Assembly (NCBI RefSeq): GCF_013214165.1
Contig: NZ_JABSSM010000006.1
Coordinates: forward strand, 46,415-90,308
Origin: Shewanella sp.
Lineage (GTDB): Bacteria > Pseudomonadota > Gammaproteobacteria > Enterobacterales > Shewanellaceae
Length of the DNA stretch: 43,894 bases
Reading direction: 5' to 3'
Each line of letters begins with the position of its first letter. The first letter of the stretch is position 1. The notes beneath the pieces were generated by a model. It was given only the letters and a program-made list of their open reading frames with translations. It did no database searches and was not told the origin of the DNA. Position numbers and translations under genes: made by a program. Of this stretch, positions 1 through 9,205 are shown one piece after another.

Positions 1-2
1 AC

Positions 3-3000
3 ACAGAGCAAGTACGTGAGCTGATCACACGGGATGAACGTATTTGGCAGTTTAAACGTCATTATGAACATGCCTTAGAGAGCATTAAGACTCGCTATAC
101 CTATGCCAACGGAGAGTTGCTTCCCCGGCATGGGGTGGCCGAGGTCGAGCATGTCGATGGATTGAATTCTGCTTTTGCGGTGCAGAGCATTATTTCTTGG
201 TTCCAAAATAAGAGTCGTTCCTCGGTGGCGGGTCAACATTTACCCCAAGGGTTGAGCCAGGCGCTGCGAGTCCACACCTATGTGAACCTGACCCAGATAG
301 CTCACGGCACCGTATTAGATGCCAGCAAAATCGTCAAGCTATACCGGGTGGCGATCAGCGAGGGCGAGGCGGTGACCGGCTCGACACTTTCAGCGGTGAG
401 CCATACCGTAAACGAAGGGGTAAGCATAGGCTTAGGCTTTATCAATGTGGTGCTCGACAGTTATGAGTTGGCGCATGCGCAAAATGAGGTTCAAAAAGCC
501 GTGTATGGCACCCAATTGGTCTTCGACTCGGCCAGTTTGGTGACCAGCGCAGCAGGAATTGGTGCCGGGCTAATTGGCGCCTCAACTGCGGGTGCCTTCC
601 TCGGTGGTGCTGGCGTCATTGCCGGTGGTTTGGCGGTCGGTTTTACCGCGCTGGCTCAGGCATTTGGAGAGGTTGCTGACGATGCCAAGGCGGTGGGGCA
701 AATTTTTGCAGACATAGACTCCGCCTATCAATCTGGTGGTTATGTTAGGGTCGATAAGGTGCTAGATGATGGTGAAAACTATCATGGCATTGAGCCTAAA
801 GATGGCGCAGTGATCATCGAGCTGGATCTTCAGGCCAATCGACTCAGGTTTGATAGCCAATATATTTATCGCACCCATCATGGCAGTACAGGCTCGGGTA
901 AGATCAATTACTTCTTCTGGGCTGGAGATATGCCCACACAAGTGCGGGATAAGTCACAAGCCATTAATGTCAGAGAGGGGATCGGATATTCAGATACCGC
1001 CAGTTTCGATGCCCAAGACCGTATTCTGGTGCTGCCTGCAACGCCTAAATCTTATATCAGTTATCAATATCAAAATCTGCCAGGTGCGACCACAAGGCAT
1101 GATGCCGGATTCGATGTGTTACGTAGACTCGAGCAGGATAAGCGTTTTGACTATGATTTCTATACTTTTCCTTCGGAATATATCATTCGCACTACGACTC
1201 AGGAATTTGTTCACACCAATATCGCCGTGATCTTGGATGAGCAAGACAGACAGATCTACATGCGTAAGCTAGATGATGAATTAAATGGAAAATTACATTA
1301 TCAATTCACGGGTTTCAAGGGTGAATATCATATCGTGTTGCAGCCTGGAGCCAGCCTCTCGTTAGCCGTCAGCTCACGGAAAGCGCGTGGTACAACTTGG
1401 GTGCTGGATGCTCGCCATCTAGATTCACAGCACATCAGGGTGCAGCGAGATCACATCAGTGTTGGCGGAGTGAGGGTCTCTCTCTCTAGCCTACAGACAG
1501 GTGCGATATTGGTGCTCAATAAGCACAATGAAGTTTTTTATATCGATATGGAGCAACAAGCGGCGATATTAACCGTAGAAGATGCGAGTACTTGGGATTC
1601 CAACCAGGCCTTGCAGGCTCATCTGGCCAGTTTGGCTACCAAGCAACAGTTAAGTGGTCAGTTCGTTGCGGTGCAAAATTATCATCCAGATGCGGGGCAG
1701 GACTCGGTTGGCCAGGCTTTTTATCAGGTGAGTGAAGATCGTTTCATCTTTACCAATAACTCGGCGAATCACGATTTCTTGAATCAAGCCAAATTAGTCT
1801 CTATCAAACAAGATCGGGCTTGGTTCAGCCATCAGGCAGCATTATGGCAGGTCGATATCGCTACAGGTAAGGTGTTGAAGCAATATCGAGCCTTGGGGTT
1901 CGATTCCGGTGCTATCGCAAGCAGCAGGGCGTGGCAAGAGGCTGAACATTTATACTTTTCCATCGAGCAAAAACGAGACAATGGCCAGCTAGTGGCTTGG
2001 ACCTATCGTGTGGAAGAAGACAGGCTTCTGTTGATCTCTGTTCAGGGGGATACCGAGCTGATGTCGGCCGCAGGAAACCCAAACCTAGCTAATTATCCTG
2101 ACGTTGCCGAGCTGTTTTCAACAGGTGAGCACTGGCTAATACCCGAGCATGATCTCGACCCTGAGGTGTGGATTGATGCCGAGTTAGATCGGGCCATCAC
2201 CCTGTCCGGCAGAGTCGATGGCATCAATAAACGTTATTGGATCCTACCAGGTCATGTGGGTTTACAGGGCGTGATCGAGGCCAATCTAGGGCAAGCGTTA
2301 CCCGATGATTTGATCTTGGCTTTTGTCACCCAGGTGAGTAGTTCCAGTGATAAAGCCTTCTATTTCTATAGTCATAGTGAACAAAACTTATATTTCCAGA
2401 CAGATAATGGCTTAGAAGGAACCCGCGCCAACAGAGTCGATATAGATTCACTCAAATCTGTGTTCACCAATAATCAGCAGTTGTTTGCGTTACAGCAAGG
2501 CGGCAGCTTGTTACTCCTGGATAACTCAGGTCAGGCGAGATTAGCCGGGGTGAGTGCTGACTGGCTTAAAACACATAGAAGCTCATTGGTGCCGTCACTG
2601 ACGTTACTCACAGGGCAACATGAGCTCACGCTGGAAAATTTGGTGTTGTTGGGCTTAAGCCACAGCAATAAAAAAACGGTGAATGTCTGGTTCGATGTTA
2701 AAAAACGGCGCATGGTCGTCGCGGGGCGAAATCTTGATGGTCATAATCTGTCATATCTCGGCTTGAGTCTAGATGAACAAGATGCCTGGATATACGATTT
2801 AAGCGAACAGGTGCTTTATAAACAGGCGCTAGAGACGCAAGGATCGTCTCTAGCGCCGAATGAGGACCTGCTTGTCTCGCTCGATATCTCGGATGCGGTG
2901 CTGTATCAGCCGTTAGGCCAAGACATCAGCTTGGCCGTGCGTCAAGGAAACTATCTACACTTGACCACGACAGAGGGACTCGTGTTCCGTTTGGCGACGA

Positions 3001-3788
3001 GTGCATCTGTCTTAGATGAATCCATCTTGATAGCGGTAACCTCAGCCTGGAAAGAGAGGAATAAGGCCGATCTGCGGGGTGGATTGGCATTTTTAGCTTA
3101 TCCTATGGTCACTGCTGTGAAGATACAGGGCCAGGCTCATCAGGCTCCAGCTTGGTATTTAAGCCAATCTAAACAGGTGATCGGTTCGAGTGTATTGAAC
3201 GCCAGTCATTATCTCGAATATCTGGGTAAAGATCATGCCGACACGGATGCGTATTTTATTCATGACGCGACCACTAAGCAGTTGCTAAGGGTTAAGGGAG
3301 ATACCTCAGATGTGCTCGGTTACTACGAACTTGCTCAGCTAGAGGAGGGCAGCGTCCTGGTATTACAGGCTGATAAAACACATAGAAATGAGCGATTAAC
3401 ATTACCACTTATCAAGGGGGTAACAAGTGTGATGATTTCTGGGGCAACCGAGGATCAAACCTATGTGCTAGCCGAGAAGGAACTGGCGTACTATCGCCAG
3501 GTAGTGGTCGATGTTCATGGCCGAAATTCCAGTCTTAGATTAGCGCTAAGTGATGCTGATTCACTCTTGTTACAAAGAAGAGATGACGATCTGGTTTTAT
3601 ACGATGCCGACAGCGATACAGGCATTGTGATACGTAAGATAGAGGAGGCGAGTGAGCGTAAGTTTAAGCTGATAACCAAAGAGAAAACCGTCTATTTTCA
3701 TCAGATTTTGGCAGAATTAAACAATGAACAACTCGTAGATGACCAGGTGATTCATTGGGGAGGCTTGCTGGGAAAAATCAATCCGTAA
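3..3788 (+). CDS. Giant protein with TcdA/TcdB-type pore-forming (translocation) domain, 5' end missing
   Basis: The reading frame is open from base 3, so the gene begins before the window; an internal TTG at 117 is not a credible start. About 1260 residues are visible. A Gly/Ala-rich hydrophobic stretch lies at about nt 540-660, followed by a region (about nt 760-1560) resembling the pore-forming/translocation domain of clostridial toxins TcdA and TcdB. Shared landmarks include the NYFFWAGD block, the ILVLPATPKSYISYQY block and the FTGFKGEYHIVLQPG block. In the clostridial toxins this domain inserts into the endosomal membrane and delivers the enzymatic part. The remaining 2.2 kb encodes beta-strand-rich sequence with repeated short motifs (such as SLLLLDNSGQ) that I cannot assign; they are not obvious CROP repeats. 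The gene ends in a strong terminator. The enzymatic cargo, if any, must lie upstream of the window. Domain recognition is fairly sure; toxin function is inferred. Confidence 0.8.
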   Translation, partial: TEQVRELITRDERIWQFKRHYEHALESIKTRYTYANGELLPRHGVAEVEHVDGLNSAFAVQSIISWFQNKSRSSVAGQHLPQGLSQALRVHTYVNLTQIAHGTVLDASKIVKLYRVAISEGEAVTGSTLSAVSHTVNEGVSIGLGFINVVLDSYELAHAQNEVQKAVYGTQLVFDSASLVTSAAGIGAGLIGASTAGAFLGGAGVIAGGLAVGFTALAQAFGEVADDAKAVGQIFADIDSAYQSGGYVRVDKVLDDGENYHGIEPKDGAVIIELDLQANRLRFDSQYIYRTHHGSTGSGKINYFFWAGDMPTQVRDKSQAINVREGIGYSDTASFDAQDRILVLPATPKSYISYQYQNLPGATTRHDAGFDVLRRLEQDKRFDYDFYTFPSEYIIRTTTQEFVHTNIAVILDEQDRQIYMRKLDDELNGKLHYQFTGFKGEYHIVLQPGASLSLAVSSRKARGTTWVLDARHLDSQHIRVQRDHISVGGVRVSLSSLQTGAILVLNKHNEVFYIDMEQQAAILTVEDASTWDSNQALQAHLASLATKQQLSGQFVAVQNYHPDAGQDSVGQAFYQVSEDRFIFTNNSANHDFLNQAKLVSIKQDRAWFSHQAALWQVDIATGKVLKQYRALGFDSGAIASSRAWQEAEHLYFSIEQKRDNGQLVAWTYRVEEDRLLLISVQGDTELMSAAGNPNLANYPDVAELFSTGEHWLIPEHDLDPEVWIDAELDRAITLSGRVDGINKRYWILPGHVGLQGVIEANLGQALPDDLILAFVTQVSSSSDKAFYFYSHSEQNLYFQTDNGLEGTRANRVDIDSLKSVFTNNQQLFALQQGGSLLLLDNSGQARLAGVSADWLKTHRSSLVPSLTLLTGQHELTLENLVLLGLSHSNKKTVNVWFDVKKRRMVVAGRNLDGHNLSYLGLSLDEQDAWIYDLSEQVLYKQALETQGSSLAPNEDLLVSLDISDAVLYQPLGQDISLAVRQGNYLHLTTTEGLVFRLATSASVLDESILIAVTSAWKERNKADLRGGLAFLAYPMVTAVKIQGQAHQAPAWYLSQSKQVIGSSVLNASHYLEYLGKDHADTDAYFIHDATTKQLLRVKGDTSDVLGYYELAQLEEGSVLVLQADKTHRNERLTLPLIKGVTSVMISGATEDQTYVLAEKELAYYRQVVVDVHGRNSSLRLALSDADSLLLQRRDDDLVLYDADSDTGIVIRKIEEASERKFKLITKEKTVYFHQILAELNNEQLVDDQVIHWGGLLGKINP

Positions 3789-3842
3789 TAGGGCAATGCT
3801 CCCCAGCCTGTAAGAGTGTTAACAGGCATTATCCTATCGATT

Positions 3843-3873
3843 ATCAGGCCAGCTTTCGCTGGCCTGATTTTTT
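3843..3873 (+). terminator. Intrinsic terminator after the TcdA/TcdB-domain gene
   Basis: Perfect 11-bp stem ATCAGGCCAGC / GCTGGCCTGAT around a TTTC loop, followed directly by a run of five T. It lies 55 bp past the toxin-like gene's stop codon and separates it from the iron cluster. Confidence 0.92.
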
Positions 3874-3973
3874 GGGACTCTCAGCATCACAGTTTAGGTG
3901 TTTTTTGAATCGCTGGTGATAACTGTGTAGACGCATTGTAAACAAGATCGAAAACCTAAGTGTAAATTTTAAT

Positions 3974-3992
3974 GCAAATGATTTTCATTTGT
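3974..3992 (+). promoter_or_regulatory. Candidate Fur box upstream of porin/imelysin operon
   Basis: GCAAATGATTTTCATTTGT matches the 19-bp Fur consensus GATAATGATAATCATTATC at 12 of 19 positions and is itself a near palindrome (CAAATGA..TCATTTG). It sits 53 bp upstream of the porin start codon, where a repressor would cover the promoter. Imelysin/di-heme oxidoreductase clusters are iron-related in other bacteria, which supports Fur control. The binding itself is inferred. Confidence 0.7.
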
Positions 3993-4044
3993 TGTATTTT
4001 GTTCGCGAATTTAGGTGGTGATGTTAATTTGTGCGGAGAGATAG

Positions 4045-5430
4045 ATGAAAACCAAGTTAAGTTTGTTGGCTTTATGTGTAGCTGGATTTAGCTGTACTAG
4101 TGCCATGGCGGCAACAGACCCAGCTCAATTAGAGCTGGCGATTGCTAAACAGGAGGCGGAACTCAATAAGCTTAAACACGATCTCGCTGAGTTAGCTGCC
4201 CAACAAAAAATGCAACTAAAGCAGCAAGAAGAGCAGGCTGAGGTGGTTGCAACTGCAAAAAAAGCGCTAACTGAAAGTAATTGGAGTAAATTTTCTTTCA
4301 AGTCATACGGCAGCATGACTTACACCAGCGATGAGTATTACCAGAACGTACAAGATACCAGTCCTGAACGTCGTAGCCGTTTCGATCTCGAACGCATTGT
4401 CACCGAGTTCGGCTACCAGTTCAACGATCAATGGGATATGGAAGTCGAGATCGAGTACGAACATGGTGGCACCGGGACATCCCTCGAATACGATGGTTTC
4501 GATGAGTTCGGTGAGTTTGAAACTGAAGTCGAAGCCGGTGGTGAGGTGATGATCGAGAAGGCGGAGCTGAGATATCGTCCCAGTGATGAATTCGGTGTCA
4601 AGTTCGGTAATATCCATCTGCCAATTGGACTATCAAGCATCTTACATAAGCCAGATCAATACCTGACGGTATTGCGTCACCGCAGTGAGACGGCCATGTT
4701 ACCTGCCGTCTGGAATGAGATGGGTGTCGGCATATTTGGTGAGATGGCTAACTTCCACTATCAGGCTCAGGTTGTCAGTGGTCTAAACTCCGAATATTTC
4801 CGTACCTATGACTGGATTGCATCCGGTCACCAGAAGCGCTTCGAGCATGTTAATGCCGACGACCTCGCCTACGCACTGCGTCTGGATTACGGCAACTTTA
4901 AAGAGGGCAGCGCCGTCGGCGTCGCTTATTACTATGGTAATACCTCAGGTAATCGTCATAAGAGCAACAAGGTTAGCGGTGATGGCACGGTTAGCATCTT
5001 GGCCGTATCCGGCGCCTTCGTACAGGGACCTTGGATCTTACGCGGTCAGTATCTCAATGGCACCTTGAGCGATGCCGATGCCATCACTCAGGCAAACAAG
5101 ACCACGCCGGGTCTAAAACCAGGCAACTTTGCCCAGCTTGGCTCAGAGTCTGAAGCCTTCTTCGTCGAGGCTGGTGTGGATTTGAGCTATTTCACTTCGG
5201 TCCCCATTACCATTTTTGCCAATATTGATTATTCCAACCCGCTAGCCGATGTCGATACCGGCACCGCGTCTAAGCGCTATGAGAATACCTGGACCAGTAT
5301 CGGCATTAACTATTTCCCCATTCCTGAAATTGTTATCAAGGCCGAAGCCGGACGTCAGCAAGTGGCCGTGTCTTCAATTGCCGATACTCACTTTTTTGCC
5401 CTGGGCGTGGGTTACAAGTTCTCGCTATAA
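4045..5430 (+). CDS. Outer-membrane porin of imelysin operon
   Basis: 461-residue exported protein. The signal peptide ends near AMA-A (residues 20-23) and is followed by a Lys/Gln/Glu-rich coiled-coil segment (about 27-75), as in trimeric porins that tether to peptidoglycan. The rest alternates polar and aromatic residues and closes with a C-terminal aromatic/beta signal (GVGYKFSL), typical of an outer-membrane barrel of the phosphate-selective-porin (OprO/OprP-like) superfamily. The ATG has a GGAGAG ribosome site. The Fur-like box lies just upstream and the imelysin gene starts 32 bp after the stop, so it is probably the first gene of an iron-regulated operon and may admit the iron species handled by the downstream lipoproteins. 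Substrate is not readable from the sequence. Confidence 0.8.
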   Translation: MKTKLSLLALCVAGFSCTSAMAATDPAQLELAIAKQEAELNKLKHDLAELAAQQKMQLKQQEEQAEVVATAKKALTESNWSKFSFKSYGSMTYTSDEYYQNVQDTSPERRSRFDLERIVTEFGYQFNDQWDMEVEIEYEHGGTGTSLEYDGFDEFGEFETEVEAGGEVMIEKAELRYRPSDEFGVKFGNIHLPIGLSSILHKPDQYLTVLRHRSETAMLPAVWNEMGVGIFGEMANFHYQAQVVSGLNSEYFRTYDWIASGHQKRFEHVNADDLAYALRLDYGNFKEGSAVGVAYYYGNTSGNRHKSNKVSGDGTVSILAVSGAFVQGPWILRGQYLNGTLSDADAITQANKTTPGLKPGNFAQLGSESEAFFVEAGVDLSYFTSVPITIFANIDYSNPLADVDTGTASKRYENTWTSIGINYFPIPEIVIKAEAGRQQVAVSSIADTHFFALGVGYKFSL

Positions 5431-5462
5431 CACCTAATTATAAAGTAAAAATGGAGCTTTAC

Positions 5463-6590
5463 ATGAAACAACTTAAGTACTCAGCAGTCGCAATAGCACT
5501 CATCTCTACACTCGCCGCATGTGGCGGTTCAGATAGCGATGACAAGTTTGAATTTGCCGCGACTGAGATGATCACTAACTTGACCGACGATGTAATTATC
5601 AGCGGCTACTCGACGCTGGCGATGAAAGGCGAGGAGATGCTTCTTGCGTCTCAGACCCTGGTGAATGACCGGACTCAGGAAAACCTGCTTGCAGCACAAG
5701 AAGCCTGGAAGGCGGCGCGTCAACCCTGGGAACAAGGTGAGTCACATATCTTTGGCCCAGTAGATTCATTGAGCATAGATCCGCACCTAGATAGCTGGCC
5801 ACTGAACACCAGTGATCTTACTGAGATATTAAAGGACAATGCCGGTGGTTTTTCTGCCGATACCATCAAGGGTTGGAACGATGATATTCAAGGCTTCCAC
5901 ACCATGGAATACCTGTTATTTGGTGATGGCGTCGCCGATAACGAGAAGTTGATTGCCGACTTAAGCACAGAGGAAGCGGAATATCTGATGGGCTTAGCGG
6001 ATGTGTTCCGTGAGTACACCAAGACCCTAGATGATGCATGGCAGGTGAGCTATGACGGCCAATCAGCTCAAGCCTATGGTGAGTTTGTTAAGAACCCGGG
6101 AACAGCCGATAACACCTTCTACACTTCTCAGGTCGGCGTGGTACAGGAGCTGGTAAACGGCATGATAGGCATAGTGGATGAAGTGGGTAACGGTAAGATT
6201 GCCGATCCATTTGGCACGTCGGCAGCCACCGCCGATACCTCTAAGGTTGAGTCGCAGTACTCATGGAACTCACTGACAGATTTCAGCGATAACATCATAG
6301 GTGTGCGCAATGTCTATCAAGGTGAGCTAACGGGGGCCAGTGATAAGCAAGGCATTATCGATTTCGTTATGGCCGCCGATGCGACGCTTGCCACGCGGGT
6401 AGGCAGTGAAATTGATGATGCCATCATCAAGATCCAGGCTATCAAGGGCTCTAACAACATGCCATTTCGTCAGGCAATCGCAGATGCAGACGGCCGCGTA
6501 AAAATCCAGACTGCCATCGATGCGCTTTCTAAGCTACAGGCTAGTCTCACGGATGAAGTTTTGCCTCTACTTAATAAGTGGAAAGTATAG
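5463..6590 (+). CDS. Imelysin-family lipoprotein (insulin-cleaving metallopeptidase-like, IrpA type)
   Basis: 375-residue lipoprotein. The lipobox is STLAAC with Cys20, followed by GGSDSDD, a linker rich in acidic residues. The hallmark GxHxxE motif of imelysins is present as GFHTMEY (Gly144, His146, Glu149), followed by LLFGDG. Family members such as cyanobacterial IrpA and Bacteroides imelysins are iron-regulated, and peptidase activity is doubtful for many of them; a metal-binding periplasmic role is more likely. The start was moved from ATG 5451 to ATG 5463, because GGAG at 5453-5456 is then a proper ribosome site six bases upstream and the signal peptide begins cleanly. It lies between the porin and the di-heme cytochrome genes. 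Confidence 0.9.
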   Translation: MKQLKYSAVAIALISTLAACGGSDSDDKFEFAATEMITNLTDDVIISGYSTLAMKGEEMLLASQTLVNDRTQENLLAAQEAWKAARQPWEQGESHIFGPVDSLSIDPHLDSWPLNTSDLTEILKDNAGGFSADTIKGWNDDIQGFHTMEYLLFGDGVADNEKLIADLSTEEAEYLMGLADVFREYTKTLDDAWQVSYDGQSAQAYGEFVKNPGTADNTFYTSQVGVVQELVNGMIGIVDEVGNGKIADPFGTSAATADTSKVESQYSWNSLTDFSDNIIGVRNVYQGELTGASDKQGIIDFVMAADATLATRVGSEIDDAIIKIQAIKGSNNMPFRQAIADADGRVKIQTAIDALSKLQASLTDEVLPLLNKWKV

Positions 6591-6623
6591 CTCTCTAGCT
6601 AATATCGATGTGATTGGATAAAG

Positions 6624-6653
6624 AAAGGAGGCACAGCAATGGCCTCCTTTTTT
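6624..6653 (+). terminator. Internal terminator/attenuator between imelysin and di-heme oxidoreductase genes
   Basis: Perfect 9-bp stem AAAGGAGGC / GCCTCCTTT around a 9-base loop, continuing into a T run (six T in total, 6648-6653). It lies 34 bp after the imelysin stop and 76 bp before the next gene, so it either ends the operon or lowers expression of the third gene. Confidence 0.8.
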
Positions 6654-6728
6654 AATACCAAGCAAGCTGTTTTAGCAGTATCTAGCTCAGGATAGAGAAA
6701 TACTCGCTTAAGTAAAAATGTGTGTGGG

Positions 6729-8360
6729 ATGAAGATGATGAATGTTAATCGCTATAAATATACCAGATTAGCTGTCGCTATCTGCTTTGGCTTAACTGCC
6801 TGTGGTGGCTCAGGAGACGATGCCCCTGAACCTAAACCCGAAGAAAAAGTATACCCCAGCTTTACCGATATCAAGGCCAGCGGCGGAGAGACGACGACCT
6901 TTGATGCCTCCGAGTCCGGTCATGGTTTCTCGACGCCAGCGCCTAATTTATCCGCTGCGAGTCTGGCGCTTCACCTCGAAGGCGATCTTAGCTTCGAGAC
7001 AGCCTTCACCACGGCGCCAAACGTCGAACATCCAGATCTCGATGGTTTGGGCCCGGTATTTAACAATACCGACTGTAACTCATGTCACCAGCGAGATGGT
7101 CGCAATTCGACGCCTTTAGTGCCAGCCGGTGAAGCCCGCATAAAACTAAGTTCTGCCACTGGGCTATTTCTGCGTATCAGCAAGGCAGCTGCAGAGCCAT
7201 GTAGCCAAGGTACTGCGGCAAATGATTACTGTGCGCCAATTCCAGTGCCTAATTTTGGCGGCCAGCTGTTCCACCGCGGCGTGCTCAAGGCGCGTCCAGA
7301 TTGGCAAGATAATATGTTTGGCGGCCAGGCGGATGTGTACCTCTCCTATGAAACTAAGGAGATGACTTATGCCGATGGCTCAAGCATCATTCTGAAGAAG
7401 CCTTTGTTCGCGGTAGAAAACCCTTATGATGCACCGGGTGAGACCCTAAGCAGTGCTAACGTGACATCAGATATCCTCCAGGACGATGTCTTGCTGGGCT
7501 GGCGTAACGGCATGCCCGTATTTGGCCTGGGCTTGCTCGAGGCGATTCCCGAGGCGGATATCTTGGCCTTGGTGGATGAAAACGATGCCGATGGCGACAA
7601 GATCTCCGGCCGGGCAAACCTGGTATTCGATGCGATAAAAGAACGTGCGGGTGACACCCATCCTGTGTCTCTGGGGCGTTTTGGTTGGAAGGCCAACACC
7701 CCGAGTGTACGCGTACAATCTCTGGGGGCTTTGCGTGGTGATATCGGCATCACTAACCCACTGTTTCCCGATGAGAGCGTATTCGGTACTGCCTTACATG
7801 ATAGCTATCTGACCAGAACCGGCTTCGTTGACACGGGAGAAGATGTCAATGGTGAGCCCGAGGCGAGTGCCGAGTTCAGTGACTCTGTGGTCTTCTATGC
7901 CGAGACCTTAGCCGTGCCAGCCAGACGTAATGTCGATGATCCCAATGTACGTGAAGGCGCGCGCCTGTTTGAGCAAGTTAACTGTACCGGTTGTCATAAG
8001 GCCAGCTTCGTGACTCAGTCCTCTGGCGATATTGGCGGCGTGCCTATGATAGATGCGCTTAAGGGGCAGACCATCTATCCTTTCACCGACATGTTGCTAC
8101 ATGACATGGGCGAAGAGCTAGCCGATGGCCGTCCTGATTTTCTTGCCGACGGTAATGAGTGGCGTACCCGCTCATTATGGGGCATAGGCTTGACTCAGAC
8201 GATAAACCCGTTAGCAGGCTTCCTGCACGACGGACGTGCAGCCACGATGGAAGAGGCGATATTGTGGCATGGCGGAGAAGGTGAGCAGAGTCGCAATGAC
8301 TTTATGGCGCTGACTAAGACGGAGCGAGATCAAGTTGTCGCCTTCTTGATGTCACTGTAA
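6729..8360 (+). CDS. Di-heme oxidoreductase lipoprotein (DHOR, 'thiol oxidoreductase' family)
   Basis: 543-residue lipoprotein with lipobox GLTAC (Cys25) and a Gly/Ser/Asp linker. Two c-type heme sites are visible: CNSCH at residues 116-120 and CTGCH at 419-423. This is the layout of the DHOR/MauG-like di-heme family (PF06537). The C-terminal region contains LHDGRAATMEEAILWHGGEGE, shared with cytochrome c peroxidase-like proteins (quoted here in part: HDGRAATMEEAI). Such proteins commonly accompany imelysins and are thought to do periplasmic electron transfer linked to iron. The GTG at 6720 is in frame, but ATG 6729, 6735 or 6738 is more likely; GGGATGAAG precedes the last two. The preceding terminator suggests that it has partly independent expression. 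Confidence 0.88.
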   Translation: MKMMNVNRYKYTRLAVAICFGLTACGGSGDDAPEPKPEEKVYPSFTDIKASGGETTTFDASESGHGFSTPAPNLSAASLALHLEGDLSFETAFTTAPNVEHPDLDGLGPVFNNTDCNSCHQRDGRNSTPLVPAGEARIKLSSATGLFLRISKAAAEPCSQGTAANDYCAPIPVPNFGGQLFHRGVLKARPDWQDNMFGGQADVYLSYETKEMTYADGSSIILKKPLFAVENPYDAPGETLSSANVTSDILQDDVLLGWRNGMPVFGLGLLEAIPEADILALVDENDADGDKISGRANLVFDAIKERAGDTHPVSLGRFGWKANTPSVRVQSLGALRGDIGITNPLFPDESVFGTALHDSYLTRTGFVDTGEDVNGEPEASAEFSDSVVFYAETLAVPARRNVDDPNVREGARLFEQVNCTGCHKASFVTQSSGDIGGVPMIDALKGQTIYPFTDMLLHDMGEELADGRPDFLADGNEWRTRSLWGIGLTQTINPLAGFLHDGRAATMEEAILWHGGEGEQSRNDFMALTKTERDQVVAFLMSL

Positions 8361-8430
8361 CGCCTAGCCTGCTAGTGTTAAAGCTAGCTAGTGTAAAGCC
8401 TATGGTTTAAAGCCTGTAGTCCAACTTATG

Positions 8431-8457
8431 GCGGAGCGAGTCATTGCTCCGCTTTTT
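8431..8457 (+). terminator. Intrinsic terminator after the di-heme oxidoreductase gene
   Basis: 7-bp GC-rich stem GCGGAGC / GCTCCGC with an 8-base loop followed by five T, 70 bp past the stop codon. Confidence 0.88.
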
Positions 8458-8638
8458 ATTTCCTGCCCTTATTTCCCCTTGTTCTACCTGCTACTAGATA
8501 CCTAAGATAATAATTTGTGATGCAGATAAAAGTATCACTGACTTTAGCCTCGTGCCTCGTGATCTGTTTCAAGTAAAAAATCATTTATTTACATTAGTAT
8601 ATTGGTATTCGATCTGTTGAGAAAACCTTGGAGGGAAG

Positions 8639-9166
8639 GTGGACAAGATCTTGATTATTTATTCCAGTGTGCACGGCCAAACCAGAAAAATTTGCGCATA
8701 TATTGCCAGCCAGCTAAGGGCTAGTGATAGCGGTTGCGACGTACAGCTCGCTAGCCTTGGAGAGCAAGTCGATTTAGACAGCTTCGATAAAATCATCATA
8801 GGTGCCAGTATTCGCCACGGCAAACATCACCCTGAAGTTTATCACTTCATTGACACCCACCTTGAGGCGTTAGACGCTAAATCTAGCGGCTTCTTCTCTG
8901 TGAGTTTAGTCGCGCGTAAAGCCAGTAGGAATACTCCCGAGACTAACCCCTATATGCAGGCTTTCTTGAGTAAGACCCAATGGCGGCCTAATTTCGTTAA
9001 GGTGTTTGCCGGGAAGCTGGATTATCAGGGCTATAACTGGTTAGACAGGAGCATCATTCGCTTCATCATGTGGATAACCAAGGGGCCAACGGCGGTGAAC
9101 ACTAAGATCGAGTACACGGATTGGCATCTAGTCGATGTTTTCGTCAAGGAACTCGATCTGCTCTAG
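8639..9166 (+). CDS. hemG: Menaquinone-dependent protoporphyrinogen IX oxidase (flavodoxin-like)
   Basis: 175-residue flavodoxin-fold enzyme that oxidises protoporphyrinogen IX to protoporphyrin IX in heme synthesis, passing electrons to membrane quinones. The N-terminal FMN-phosphate loop (ILIIYSSVHGQTRKI) and the HemG-type segments IIIGASIRHGKHHPEV and FSVSLVARK are present, as is the C-terminal RSIIRFIMWITKGPT segment expected of the long-insert HemG group. Length fits E. coli HemG (about 180). The start is GTG at 8639, preceded by GGAGGGAAG. A membrane cytochrome b gene starts 39 bp downstream, suggesting a two-gene operon. Identification is confident from motifs and length. Confidence 0.92.
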   Translation: MDKILIIYSSVHGQTRKICAYIASQLRASDSGCDVQLASLGEQVDLDSFDKIIIGASIRHGKHHPEVYHFIDTHLEALDAKSSGFFSVSLVARKASRNTPETNPYMQAFLSKTQWRPNFVKVFAGKLDYQGYNWLDRSIIRFIMWITKGPTAVNTKIEYTDWHLVDVFVKELDLL

Positions 9167-9205
9167 TGTTTGCTAGGGGAGCAGTTATATAAGTAGAAGG
9201 TTTTA

